36,259 nt of DNA from an uncultured Collinsella sp. (GTDB taxonomy: Bacteria; Actinomycetota; Coriobacteriia; Coriobacteriales; Coriobacteriaceae). How positions within the stretch are numbered: the stretch's first letter is position 1; each line of letters opens with the position of its first letter. The notes beneath the pieces are model-generated. The model ran no database searches. It was not told where the DNA came from and was given only the letters and a program-made list of their open reading frames with translations. Positions 1 through 6,028 of this stretch are shown piece after piece. Location of the stretch: the NCBI GenBank assembly GCA_905208635.1, contig CAJLPX010000020.1, positions 1 through 36,259 of the forward strand, written 5' to 3'. The position numbers and the translations under genes were made by a program.

Positions 1-158
1 AGCATCCGTTCTCCATCGAGGGCCGCGAGCAGAAGACCTGGATGCTCATGGACTACGGTTCGGTCGTCGTCCACGTCTTCACTCCCGAAGCCCGCGACTT
101 CTACCGCCTAGAAAAGCTCTGGGGTGACGCCCCCCAGCTCCCCCTCAACCTCCTCTAA
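1..158 (+). CDS. rsfS: Ribosomal silencing factor RsfS, 3' end only
   Basis: The last 51 codons of a gene that begins before the window; the reading frame starts at base 3 and ends at TAA 156-158. The visible peptide has the RsfS/Iojap C-terminal signature: W-x-L-x-D-Y-G-x-V-V-V-H-V-F, then R-x-F-Y-x-L-E-x-L-W and a short acidic/proline tail. RsfS family proteins bind uL14 on the 50S subunit and block subunit joining when nutrients are low. The last A of the stop codon is also the first base of a REP-like unit (158-192), and the gene's likely terminator lies beyond that unit at 204-240. Only the C-terminus is seen, so the upstream neighbours are unknown. Confidence 0.88.
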   Translation, partial: HPFSIEGREQKTWMLMDYGSVVVHVFTPEARDFYRLEKLWGDAPQLPLNLL

Positions 159-192
159 ATGATTTTTCTGGGACGGGGATAAAATAATCATT
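158..192 (+). repeat. REP-like unit, left flank of the RAYT gene
   Basis: A 35-bp unit with inverted ends (aatgatt at 158-164, aatcatt at 186-192) around a conserved core, CTGGGACGGGGAT (168-180). It matches the reverse complement of the unit at 1044-1078 at 30 of 35 positions, and closely resembles the two units at 9046-9123. It overlaps the final base of the rsfS stop codon. Its position at one side of a REP-type transposase suggests it is a substrate of that enzyme. Confidence 0.85.
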
Positions 193-203
193 CCTACCGT
201 TCA

Positions 204-240
204 CCGAACCGCTCATCTTTGTTGGGCGGTTCGGGTTTTT
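204..240 (+). terminator. Intrinsic terminator, probably of rsfS
   Basis: A 9-bp perfect stem (ccgaaccgc 204-212 with gcggttcgg 226-234) is followed by G and five T. It lies 46 bp after the rsfS stop, with the left REP unit in between, so the REP unit appears to be inserted between the gene and its terminator. Confidence 0.85.
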
Positions 241-295
241 CTTTTCCCTCCTTTTGTATGCTGTAGCTATTGCAAACTCGGAAGGGAGGGCTTCG

Positions 296-1036
296 ATGAC
301 TCGCGTTGCCCGTGTGTTATCCGAACTCGGCCATTATCACGTCATGCTCAAGGGTTGTGCCGCCCAGCTGATCTTTGAGGACGATGACGACCGCCTTTAT
401 TTTCTCAATCTATTGAATAGGCGATTTAGGTCCGCTCACATTCGTTTGCTGGCCTGGTGCCTCATGGACAATCATGTTCACCTGCTGTTTGATGACCCCG
501 ATAATCGGATGAGCGTTTCCATGCATGCGATTGATACGGCATATGCGAAACACTTTAATCAAAAAACCGGTCGCCGCGGACCGGTGTTCCAGGAACGATT
601 TAAGAGCGTGATCATTTCTGACGATGAGCAGCTGCTCCGTTGCGTTCGATATATCCATGACAACCCTGCAAAGGCTGGAATTTCTTCTGCTCCTCTTTAT
701 CGTTGGAGCAGCTTCCACGAGTATTTCTCTCATCCCGAGATTTGCGATTGTGACGGTATCCTCGATCTGTTCGGGGGTACGGAGGCGTTTTATCTTGCGA
801 GCACCGACGGCAAACCTAATTCCTATTTTATGCCCGAAGGTAAGCATATTTCCGATATGGATGCGCTAGAAGTTGCCCAGGCTCTTTTGGATCCGCATGA
901 GCCTTATCAACTTAAATCTTTGCCGAAATCAGAGCGTAATCGTCTTCTGGCAGTGTTGAGGCATCGGGGGTTTACGATTGACCAGATTGCGCGCCTGACG
1001 GGAATCGGGACCAATATCATTCAAAGAGCGAAATGA
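296..1036 (+). CDS. REP-associated tyrosine transposase (RAYT), Y1/IS200-like
   Basis: A 246-residue single-domain HUH transposase of the Y1_Tnp (IS200-like) superfamily. The metal-binding pair is H60-x-H62 in NHVHLL, and the expected nucleophile is Y119 in the R-Y-I-H-D-N-P-x-K-A-G segment typical of RAYT proteins. The C-terminal 40 residues look like a helix-turn-helix (GFTIDQIARLTGIGT). RAYT enzymes bind and cleave single-stranded REP hairpins; known examples are single-copy genes flanked by REPs and kept as domesticated transposases. I chose ATG 296 because a purine-rich SD (gaagggaggg, 281-290) precedes it by 5 bases; an in-frame TTG at 254 has no such site. The gene sits between two inverted 35-bp REP-like units at 158-192 and 1044-1078, and a double unit lies 8 kb away. 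It has no inverted-repeat IS ends or second ORF, which favours RAYT over an ordinary IS. Confidence 0.88.
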   Translation: MTRVARVLSELGHYHVMLKGCAAQLIFEDDDDRLYFLNLLNRRFRSAHIRLLAWCLMDNHVHLLFDDPDNRMSVSMHAIDTAYAKHFNQKTGRRGPVFQERFKSVIISDDEQLLRCVRYIHDNPAKAGISSAPLYRWSSFHEYFSHPEICDCDGILDLFGGTEAFYLASTDGKPNSYFMPEGKHISDMDALEVAQALLDPHEPYQLKSLPKSERNRLLAVLRHRGFTIDQIARLTGIGTNIIQRAK

Positions 1037-1043
1037 CGCTCCA

Positions 1044-1078
1044 AATGATTAAATAATCCCCGTCCTAGAATAATCATT
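1044..1078 (-). repeat. REP-like unit, right flank of the RAYT gene
   Basis: A 35-bp unit in inverted orientation to the one at 158-192. Its ends are aatgatt and aatcatt, and the core reads atccccgtcctag on the plus strand. It begins 7 bp after the RAYT stop and contains the dinB stop codon (TGA on the minus strand, 1074-1076). Five of 35 positions differ from the left unit; some of these changes weaken or restore the outer stem. Confidence 0.85.
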
Positions 1079-2291
1079 GGGAGGAGAAGCGGGATTGGCG
1101 GCCGAAGGATAGGGCGGTGTCGCCGAACTTGTCTCGGACGGCGTCGATAGCAACCGAGAGGTCGCGTCGGTCGCTGGATTGGGCTCCGCGGTCGTCGACT
1201 TCGCAGAACAGGTCGGTCTGGATGCCGCCCTGATGGTCAAAGTCGCTCATCCCGATACCCGCCAGACGCACATGCATGCCTTCCTGCCAGATGTTGTCGA
1301 GCAGTTTGAGCGCAACCGCCACAAAGATGTTCTCATCGTCGGTCGGATGAGGCAGCCGGCGCTGTGCCGTACGCCCGCTGCCATACGAATACTTGAGCTT
1401 GAGCGTTACCGTGCCGCCCGTCAGTCCCTGACGGCGCAGGCGGCGTCCAACTGACTCGCCCAACAGTGCAATCGCCGCTTCGATGTCTCCGCGCTCAGTT
1501 AAATCTTTCGCAAAGGTGCGTTCATTGCTGACCGACTTGATCTTGCGCTCTTCATCGAGACTCGTGACTTCGGAGATTTCAAGTCCCAGCGCACGCTGAC
1601 GCATACGTTCGCCGTTGACGCCAAAAATAGAGGCCAAGGTGGATTCCGGCGCGCGTGACAGCTCGCCGAGCGTGTAGATGCGCATACGGCGCAGTCGCTC
1701 CTCGGCCGAGCGCCCGATGCCGCTCATGGCAGATACCGGCAGCGCGGCCAAAAAGCGCTGCTCGGTTCCGGGGCGCACGATGGTCAGCCCAAACGGCTTA
1801 TCCCGCTCGCTTGCGATCTTTGCGACCGTCTTGTTGCAGCCCACGCCAATGGAGCACGTCACTCCCAGCGCTGCCACACGGTCGCTTATACGCCGTGCAA
1901 CCAGCAGTGGGTCCTCGGGCGCAAAGCGACCCGGTGTGATATCGATAAAGGCTTCGTCGATGGATACGCGCTCAACGCGCGGCGTCTCCTCGGCAAGAAT
2001 CGCCATGACCTGCGCGCTCACCTCGCGGTAGCGATCAAAGTGCCCGTGCGTCCAAATGGCTTGCGGGCACAAGCGCCGCGCCTCAGCCGAGGCCATGGCA
2101 GAGCGCACGCCAAAGCGACGTGCCTCATACGAACACGTGGACACGACGCCACGCGAATCGGCGTCTCCGCCCACGATGAGTGGCTTTCCGCGCCATTCGG
2201 GATGATCGAGCATCTCCACGCTCGCAAAAAACGCATCGAGGTCCATGAGGCCCACCGCCGGACCCGTCCAGGGCGGCGGCGTGACGCCCAT
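1074..2291 (-). CDS. dinB: DNA polymerase IV (Y-family translesion polymerase)
   Basis: Low-fidelity Y-family polymerase for bypass of DNA lesions. The protein of 405 residues has the palm motif MDLDAFFASVE (catalytic D17, steric-gate F22) and VSIDEAF (catalytic D112/E113), a helix-hairpin-helix thumb (MSGIGRSAEERL), a little-finger domain, and near the C-terminus QTDLF (about 358-362), a good match to the beta-clamp-binding pentapeptide. An ATG at 2330 would add 13 residues, but I prefer 2291: it has GAGG five bases upstream, while 2330 has no SD and coincides with the start site predicted from a TATACT box at 2337-2342 (minus strand). The gene is convergent with the RAYT gene and its stop codon lies inside the right REP unit. 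I see no recognisable LexA box upstream. Confidence 0.93.
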   Translation of the reverse strand: MGVTPPPWTGPAVGLMDLDAFFASVEMLDHPEWRGKPLIVGGDADSRGVVSTCSYEARRFGVRSAMASAEARRLCPQAIWTHGHFDRYREVSAQVMAILAEETPRVERVSIDEAFIDITPGRFAPEDPLLVARRISDRVAALGVTCSIGVGCNKTVAKIASERDKPFGLTIVRPGTEQRFLAALPVSAMSGIGRSAEERLRRMRIYTLGELSRAPESTLASIFGVNGERMRQRALGLEISEVTSLDEERKIKSVSNERTFAKDLTERGDIEAAIALLGESVGRRLRRQGLTGGTVTLKLKYSYGSGRTAQRRLPHPTDDENIFVAVALKLLDNIWQEGMHVRLAGIGMSDFDHQGGIQTDLFCEVDDRGAQSSDRRDLSVAIDAVRDKFGDTALSFGRQSRFSSQ

Positions 2292-2336
2292 GGCATCCTC
2301 ATAACCGTATGTATGTTCGCGTCTTTCCATGTCATG

Positions 2337-2342
2337 AGTATA
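2337..2342 (-). promoter_or_regulatory. Possible dinB -10 box
   Basis: TATACT on the minus strand upstream of dinB. No good -35 hexamer lies at the usual distance. If used, transcription would start near 2330, which supports translation from ATG 2291 rather than 2330. Confidence 0.3.
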
Positions 2343-2374
2343 CCGCGCAGCTCATGTGGGGTGCGTGTATGTGC

Positions 2375-2402
2375 TTGCAAATCCCGAATTCTTGTCTAAG
2401 AT
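2375..2402 (+). promoter_or_regulatory. Promoter of the rpsP operon
   Basis: TTGCAA (2375-2380), 16-bp spacer, TAAGAT (2397-2402): a fair sigma-70-type promoter in the divergent dinB/rpsP gap. The predicted leader to the rpsP start at 2532 is about 120 nt; I see no convincing strong hairpin in it. Confidence 0.6.
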
Positions 2403-2531
2403 ATGGATTTGCCCTCGACTACACCGAAGAAGTTGGTCTCACGGACTTCACCTGCCCGCGTCGATGGCGTATTATGTTCAACTGTTTGTTTGTAGTTGCA
2501 GCCTAAAGCTGCTTGGTTGGAGGAGTTTCCT

Positions 2532-2873
2532 TTGGCAGTCAAGATTCGCCTTGCTCGTCACGGCGCTAAGAAGCGTCCGTACTACCGTGTCGTCGTCGCC
2601 GATTCCCGCGCCCCGCGTGACGGTCGTATCATCGAGGAGGTTGGCCGCTACAACCCGATGACCGCCCCCAAGACCATCAACCTCGACCTCGAGAAGATCG
2701 CTGACTGGCAGTCCAAGGGCGCTCAGCTCACCGACGCCGTCGCCGCTCTGGTCAAGGCCGCCAACGAGGGCGAGAAGACCGAGACCGTCGTCAAGAAGTC
2801 CAAGAAGCAGCTCGCCAAAGAGGCCGAGGCCGCTAAGGCTGCCGCTGAGGCCGCTGAGGGCGCCGAGGAGTAA
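2532..2873 (+). CDS. rpsP: 30S ribosomal protein bS16
   Basis: Small-subunit assembly protein of 113 residues. It begins MAVKIRLARHGAKKRPYYRV, the bS16 N-terminus with its R-x-G-x-K-x-x-P-x-Y-R-x-V pattern. The start is TTG 2532, chosen because family members begin exactly here and ggaggag (2518-2524) is 7 bases upstream. The tail is Lys/Ala/Glu-rich, a low-complexity extension beyond the usual 80-90 residue core. It leads a five-gene cluster, rpsP-khpA-rimM-trmD-lepB, close to the rpsP-rimM-trmD-rplS order of many bacteria, except that rplS has moved to 12342. Confidence 0.96.
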   Translation: MAVKIRLARHGAKKRPYYRVVVADSRAPRDGRIIEEVGRYNPMTAPKTINLDLEKIADWQSKGAQLTDAVAALVKAANEGEKTETVVKKSKKQLAKEAEAAKAAAEAAEGAEE

Positions 2874-2876
2874 ATC

Positions 2877-3161
2877 GTGCCTGAGGTTGACGCTGCACAG
2901 CTCGAGGGTGAGGCAATGCTCTCAGATCGCATCGCCGATCTCGTCGAATATCTCGTTGTTCAGATCGTCGACGACCCGGATTCCGTGAGCCTTGAGGTCA
3001 TCGATGGTGACGACGCCTCTACGATTGAGGTTTCTGTCGCCGAGGATGACGTCGCTAAGGTCATCGGCCGTCGTGGCCGTACCATCAAGGCCATTCGCAC
3101 GCTCGCCCGTGCACTGGCCGCTCGCCTCGACACTGCTGTCGAGGTAGAGGTTCTGGGCTAG
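2877..3161 (+). CDS. khpA: KH-domain RNA-binding protein KhpA
   Basis: A small (94 aa) type II KH protein with the GxxG loop I-G-R-R-G-R-T, at about residue 62, preceded by V-A-x-x-D-V-A-K-V. KhpA, usually with its partner KhpB/Jag, binds many RNAs and influences cell elongation and division in Gram-positive bacteria. The gene lies 3 bp after rpsP. GTG 2877 has a well-spaced GAGGAG within the rpsP tail; ATG 2916, with its own GGTGAGG, would give an 81-residue protein nearer the usual family length, so the start is uncertain. Location between rpsP and rimM is typical for this family. Confidence 0.9.
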   Translation: MPEVDAAQLEGEAMLSDRIADLVEYLVVQIVDDPDSVSLEVIDGDDASTIEVSVAEDDVAKVIGRRGRTIKAIRTLARALAARLDTAVEVEVLG

Positions 3162-3165
3162 GACC

Positions 3166-3687
3166 TTGAGGTCCCAGTACAAAAACATCGCCCGTGTGGT
3201 CAAGCCGCACGGAAGGAAGGGGGAGGTCCTCGCGCAGCCGCTGCGGGGGCTTCCTTCTGTATTAGAGCCGGGTATGCGCGTCGCCCTGACGCCGCCGGCG
3301 CTCAAGCGCGATCGCTTTTGCACGGTCGTGTCCGTCTCCGATACGGGCGATGGCGATCTGGTCTCGTTTGAGGGCATTGACGACTTGACGGCCGCCGAGG
3401 GCATCACGGGATGCTATGTGCTGGCAAATCGCGACGACTTTGAGCTCGATTCGCTCGATGCTGCCTATACCGACCTGATGGGTCGCGAGGTGGTCGACGA
3501 GCGCTTCGGTTCGCTCGGCACGATCGTCGAGATCATGTCGACGCCCGCTAACGATGTTTGGGTTGTCGAGGGCGATCGGTACGGCGAGGTACTGATTCCC
3601 GTGATCGAGCAGGTTGTGCTCGATCTTCCCGACACAGGAACAATTTCCGTCCACGTTATGGACGGCCTGATCGATATGGACAAGTAG
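3166..3687 (+). CDS. rimM: Ribosome maturation factor RimM
   Basis: A 173-residue 16S rRNA processing factor that binds uS19 and helps the 30S head mature. The N-terminal RimM domain starts with I-A-R-V-V-K-P-H-G-x-K-G-E-V; the C-terminal half is a PRC barrel (Y-T-D-L-M-G-R-E-V through V-L-I-P-V-I-E-Q-V-V-x-D). The start is TTG 3166, the only start in this frame that keeps the conserved N-terminus intact; its SD is weak (AGG only a few bases upstream), so translation may be coupled to khpA, which ends 4 bp before. It is followed by trmD after 10 bp. Confidence 0.93.
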   Translation: MRSQYKNIARVVKPHGRKGEVLAQPLRGLPSVLEPGMRVALTPPALKRDRFCTVVSVSDTGDGDLVSFEGIDDLTAAEGITGCYVLANRDDFELDSLDAAYTDLMGREVVDERFGSLGTIVEIMSTPANDVWVVEGDRYGEVLIPVIEQVVLDLPDTGTISVHVMDGLIDMDK

Positions 3688-3697
3688 GGAGGACAAC

Positions 3698-4444
3698 ATG
3701 CTGATCGAGACCCTTTCGGTCTTTCCCGAGATGTTTGAGCCCGTCATGTCCACATCGATTTTGGGCCGCGCCCGCAAGGCCGGCCTTTTTGATTTTAAGG
3801 CGTATAACCTGCGCGACTGGACGCACGACCGCCATCGTACCGTCGATGACGAGCCGTACGGCGGCGGGCAGGGCATGCTCATGAAGGTCGAGCCTATTGC
3901 CGTGGCCATCGAGGCTATTAGCTCCGAGGGTTCTAAGCCCACCGTGGTGTTTTTTACCCCCTGTGGCGAGCCCTTTACACAGCATGTGGCCGAGCGCCTG
4001 CTCAAAAGCGAACGCTTGCTGTTTGTGTGCAGCCGTTACGAGGGTGTCGACGAGCGTGCCTATGCGTATGCCGACGAGCGCCTGTCGATCGGCGATTACG
4101 TGCTCACGGGCGGCGAGCTTCCCGCTATGGTCGTTGCCGATGCCGTCGTACGCCTGATTCCCGGCGCCCTTGGTGACGAGATGAGCAACGTCGACGAGTC
4201 GTTCTCGACCGCCGAGGACGGAGGCCTGCTCGAGTATGCGCAGTACACTCGCCCTGCTGAATTCAACGGCGAGGGCGTGCCGCCTGTGCTCGTGAGCGGT
4301 GACCATGCCAAGGTTGACGCCTGGCGCCGTAAGAATGCCATCGAGCGCACCTGCCGCTGGCGTCCCGACCTGATCGAGACGGCGCGGCTTACGCCCCAGG
4401 AGCGCGCATACGCGCAAGATTTGCTTTCCGGAAGGGGTGAATAG
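3698..4444 (+). CDS. trmD: tRNA (guanine37-N1)-methyltransferase
   Basis: A 248-residue SPOUT-class enzyme that methylates G37 of tRNAs with SAM and prevents +1 frameshifting. Visible motifs are M-x-x-E-T-L-S-V-F-P-E-M-F at the start, D-D-E-P-Y-G-G-G-Q-G-M, and the trefoil-knot SAM site Y-E-G-V-D-E-R then I-G-D-Y-V-L-T-G-G-E-L-P. Length is normal. ATG 3698 has GGGAGGA upstream. It follows rimM by 10 bp and is followed by lepB after 1 bp, so all are probably cotranscribed. Confidence 0.97.
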   Translation: MLIETLSVFPEMFEPVMSTSILGRARKAGLFDFKAYNLRDWTHDRHRTVDDEPYGGGQGMLMKVEPIAVAIEAISSEGSKPTVVFFTPCGEPFTQHVAERLLKSERLLFVCSRYEGVDERAYAYADERLSIGDYVLTGGELPAMVVADAVVRLIPGALGDEMSNVDESFSTAEDGGLLEYAQYTRPAEFNGEGVPPVLVSGDHAKVDAWRRKNAIERTCRWRPDLIETARLTPQERAYAQDLLSGRGE

Positions 4445-4445
4445 A

Positions 4446-5054
4446 ATGGTGGATGATAAAGGGCGTCAACGGGTTCACCTCGAACATGATTTTGGCGAAA
4501 GGTCCGTTTTCACTTTACGTGGTGCTCTGGAGTGGATTTTAGTCATTCTTATCGCGCTCGCCGCCACCTTCTTGATCCGCACCTTTGTGGTCGAGCCCTT
4601 TGTGGTACCCACCGGCTCCATGGAGGACACGATCGAGATTGGCGACCAGATCCTGGCACAAAAGGTGAGCCTCGAGCTCGGTCAGCCCGTCAAACAGGGT
4701 GATATCGTGGTGTTCCATAATCCCGATGCCACGTCCGAGCATGACGTGCTGGTAAAGCGCGTCATCGCCACGGCCGGTCAGACGGTCGACCTTCAGGACG
4801 GCAAGGTCGTCGTCGACGGCCAGGCGCTCGATGAGGACTATACGACCGGCATGAGCTGGCCGCTTTCGGTCCAGGCGCCCGCCGCCCAGGTGAGCTATCC
4901 CTACACCGTCCCCGACGGCTGCGTGTGGGTGATGGGCGACAACCGCGAGAACTCAGCCGACTCACGCTACTTTGGTCCCGTTGATCGCTCTGATTTGATC
5001 GCCGTGGCGCTCGTGCGTTACTGGCCGCTTAACCGTCTGGGCGCTATCGACTAA
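4446..5054 (+). CDS. lepB: Type I signal peptidase
   Basis: A 202-residue membrane serine/lysine protease that removes signal peptides from exported proteins. One N-terminal membrane segment (about 27-46) is followed by box B, P-T-G-S-M-E-D-T (nucleophile S58), the general-base lysine K104 in V-L-V-K-R-V-I-A, and box E, M-G-D-N-R-x-N-S-x-D-S-R. A cytoplasmic tail of about 25 residues precedes the anchor. ATG 4446 has gaagggg 8 bases upstream, within the trmD end; an alternative GTG at 4437 adds three residues. Its substrates should include the signal peptide of the secreted protein at 33416. Confidence 0.95.
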   Translation: MVDDKGRQRVHLEHDFGERSVFTLRGALEWILVILIALAATFLIRTFVVEPFVVPTGSMEDTIEIGDQILAQKVSLELGQPVKQGDIVVFHNPDATSEHDVLVKRVIATAGQTVDLQDGKVVVDGQALDEDYTTGMSWPLSVQAPAAQVSYPYTVPDGCVWVMGDNRENSADSRYFGPVDRSDLIAVALVRYWPLNRLGAID

Positions 5055-5113
5055 AAACCGCTATAGTACAGTACCTAACCGTGTAATCGTTTCGACGAGG
5101 GGATATTAGAGGC

Positions 5114-6025
5114 ATGAACGCTTCATCGCTTTCCTTCCAAGACATCATCCTGCGCCTCCAGCAGTACTGGGGCGAGCAGGGCTGCGTTATTATGCAGCCC
5201 TATGACTCCGAGGTCGGTGCCGGTACCTTCCACACCGCGACCACACTGCGCTCGCTCGGTCCCGCCGAGTGGCGCACCTGCTATGCTCAGCCTTGCCGCC
5301 GTCCCGCCGACGGCCGCTACGGCGAGAACCCTAACCGCATGCAGCACTACTATCAGTTCCAGGTGCTCATCAAGCCGTCGCCGGTCAACGCCCAGGAGCT
5401 CTACCTGGGTTCGCTGGCCGCCATTGGCCTGGACCCCAACGACCATGACGTCCGCTTTGTCGAGGACGACTGGGAGAGCCCGACCTTGGGCGCCTGGGGC
5501 CTTGGCTGGGAGGTCTGGCTTAACGGTATGGAGGTCACGCAGTTTACGTACTTCCAGCAGGTGGGCGGTATCGAGGTCGACCCCGTGCCCGTCGAGATCA
5601 CCTATGGCCTGGAGCGTATCGCCATGTACGCCCAGGGCGTCAACTCCGTTTACGACCTAGTGTGGAGCTACCTGCCCGACGGTACGCCCATGACTTACGG
5701 CGACGTGTTCCTCGAGAACGAGCGCGAGTTCAGTGCCTATAACTTTGAGGTTGCCAACGTCGAGATGATGCGTCAGAAGTTTGACGACTACGAGGCCGAG
5801 TGCCATTCCTGCCTGGAGCGCAAGCTGCCGCTGCCCGCATACGACTGCGTCATGAAGTGCAGCCACGCTTTCAATCTGCTCGATGCCCGCGGCGCCCTGT
5901 CCGCGGTCGAGCGTGCCAACTACATCCTGCGCGTCCGCGCCGTCGCCAAGGCGTGCTGCGAGGCCTACATGGCCGAGGTCGCCGGAGTGAACGAGAATGC
6001 CGACCAGGAAGGCGAGGTGGCGTAA
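5114..6025 (+). CDS. glyQ: Glycyl-tRNA synthetase alpha subunit
   Basis: The catalytic subunit (303 aa) of the alpha2beta2 bacterial-type GlyRS. It starts S-F-Q-D-I-I-L-R-L-Q-x-Y-W-G-x-Q-G-C and contains class II motifs, including Y-A-Q-P-C-R-R-P-x-D-G-R-Y-G-E-N-P-N-R and H-Y-Y-Q-F-Q-V. ATG 5114 lies 59 bp after lepB; a TATAGT at 5062-5067 could be a -10 box but has no clear -35, so the gene may also be read through from lepB. The gap is too short for a glycine T-box. glyS follows after 3 bp. Confidence 0.97.
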   Translation: MNASSLSFQDIILRLQQYWGEQGCVIMQPYDSEVGAGTFHTATTLRSLGPAEWRTCYAQPCRRPADGRYGENPNRMQHYYQFQVLIKPSPVNAQELYLGSLAAIGLDPNDHDVRFVEDDWESPTLGAWGLGWEVWLNGMEVTQFTYFQQVGGIEVDPVPVEITYGLERIAMYAQGVNSVYDLVWSYLPDGTPMTYGDVFLENEREFSAYNFEVANVEMMRQKFDDYEAECHSCLERKLPLPAYDCVMKCSHAFNLLDARGALSAVERANYILRVRAVAKACCEAYMAEVAGVNENADQEGEVA

Positions 6026-6028
6026 GCC

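Noticed and set aside
296..1036. An ordinary IS200/IS605 insertion sequence
   Set aside because: No tnpB partner and no typical IS ends; instead inverted REP-like units, which also occur paired elsewhere, flank a RAYT-type protein.
2331..2531. A LexA/SOS box controlling dinB
   Set aside because: No convincing GAAC-N4-GTTC or similar palindrome is visible in the divergent gap.
5055..5113. A glycine T-box riboswitch upstream of glyQ
   Set aside because: The gap is only 59 bp, with no specifier stem, T-box sequence or terminator.
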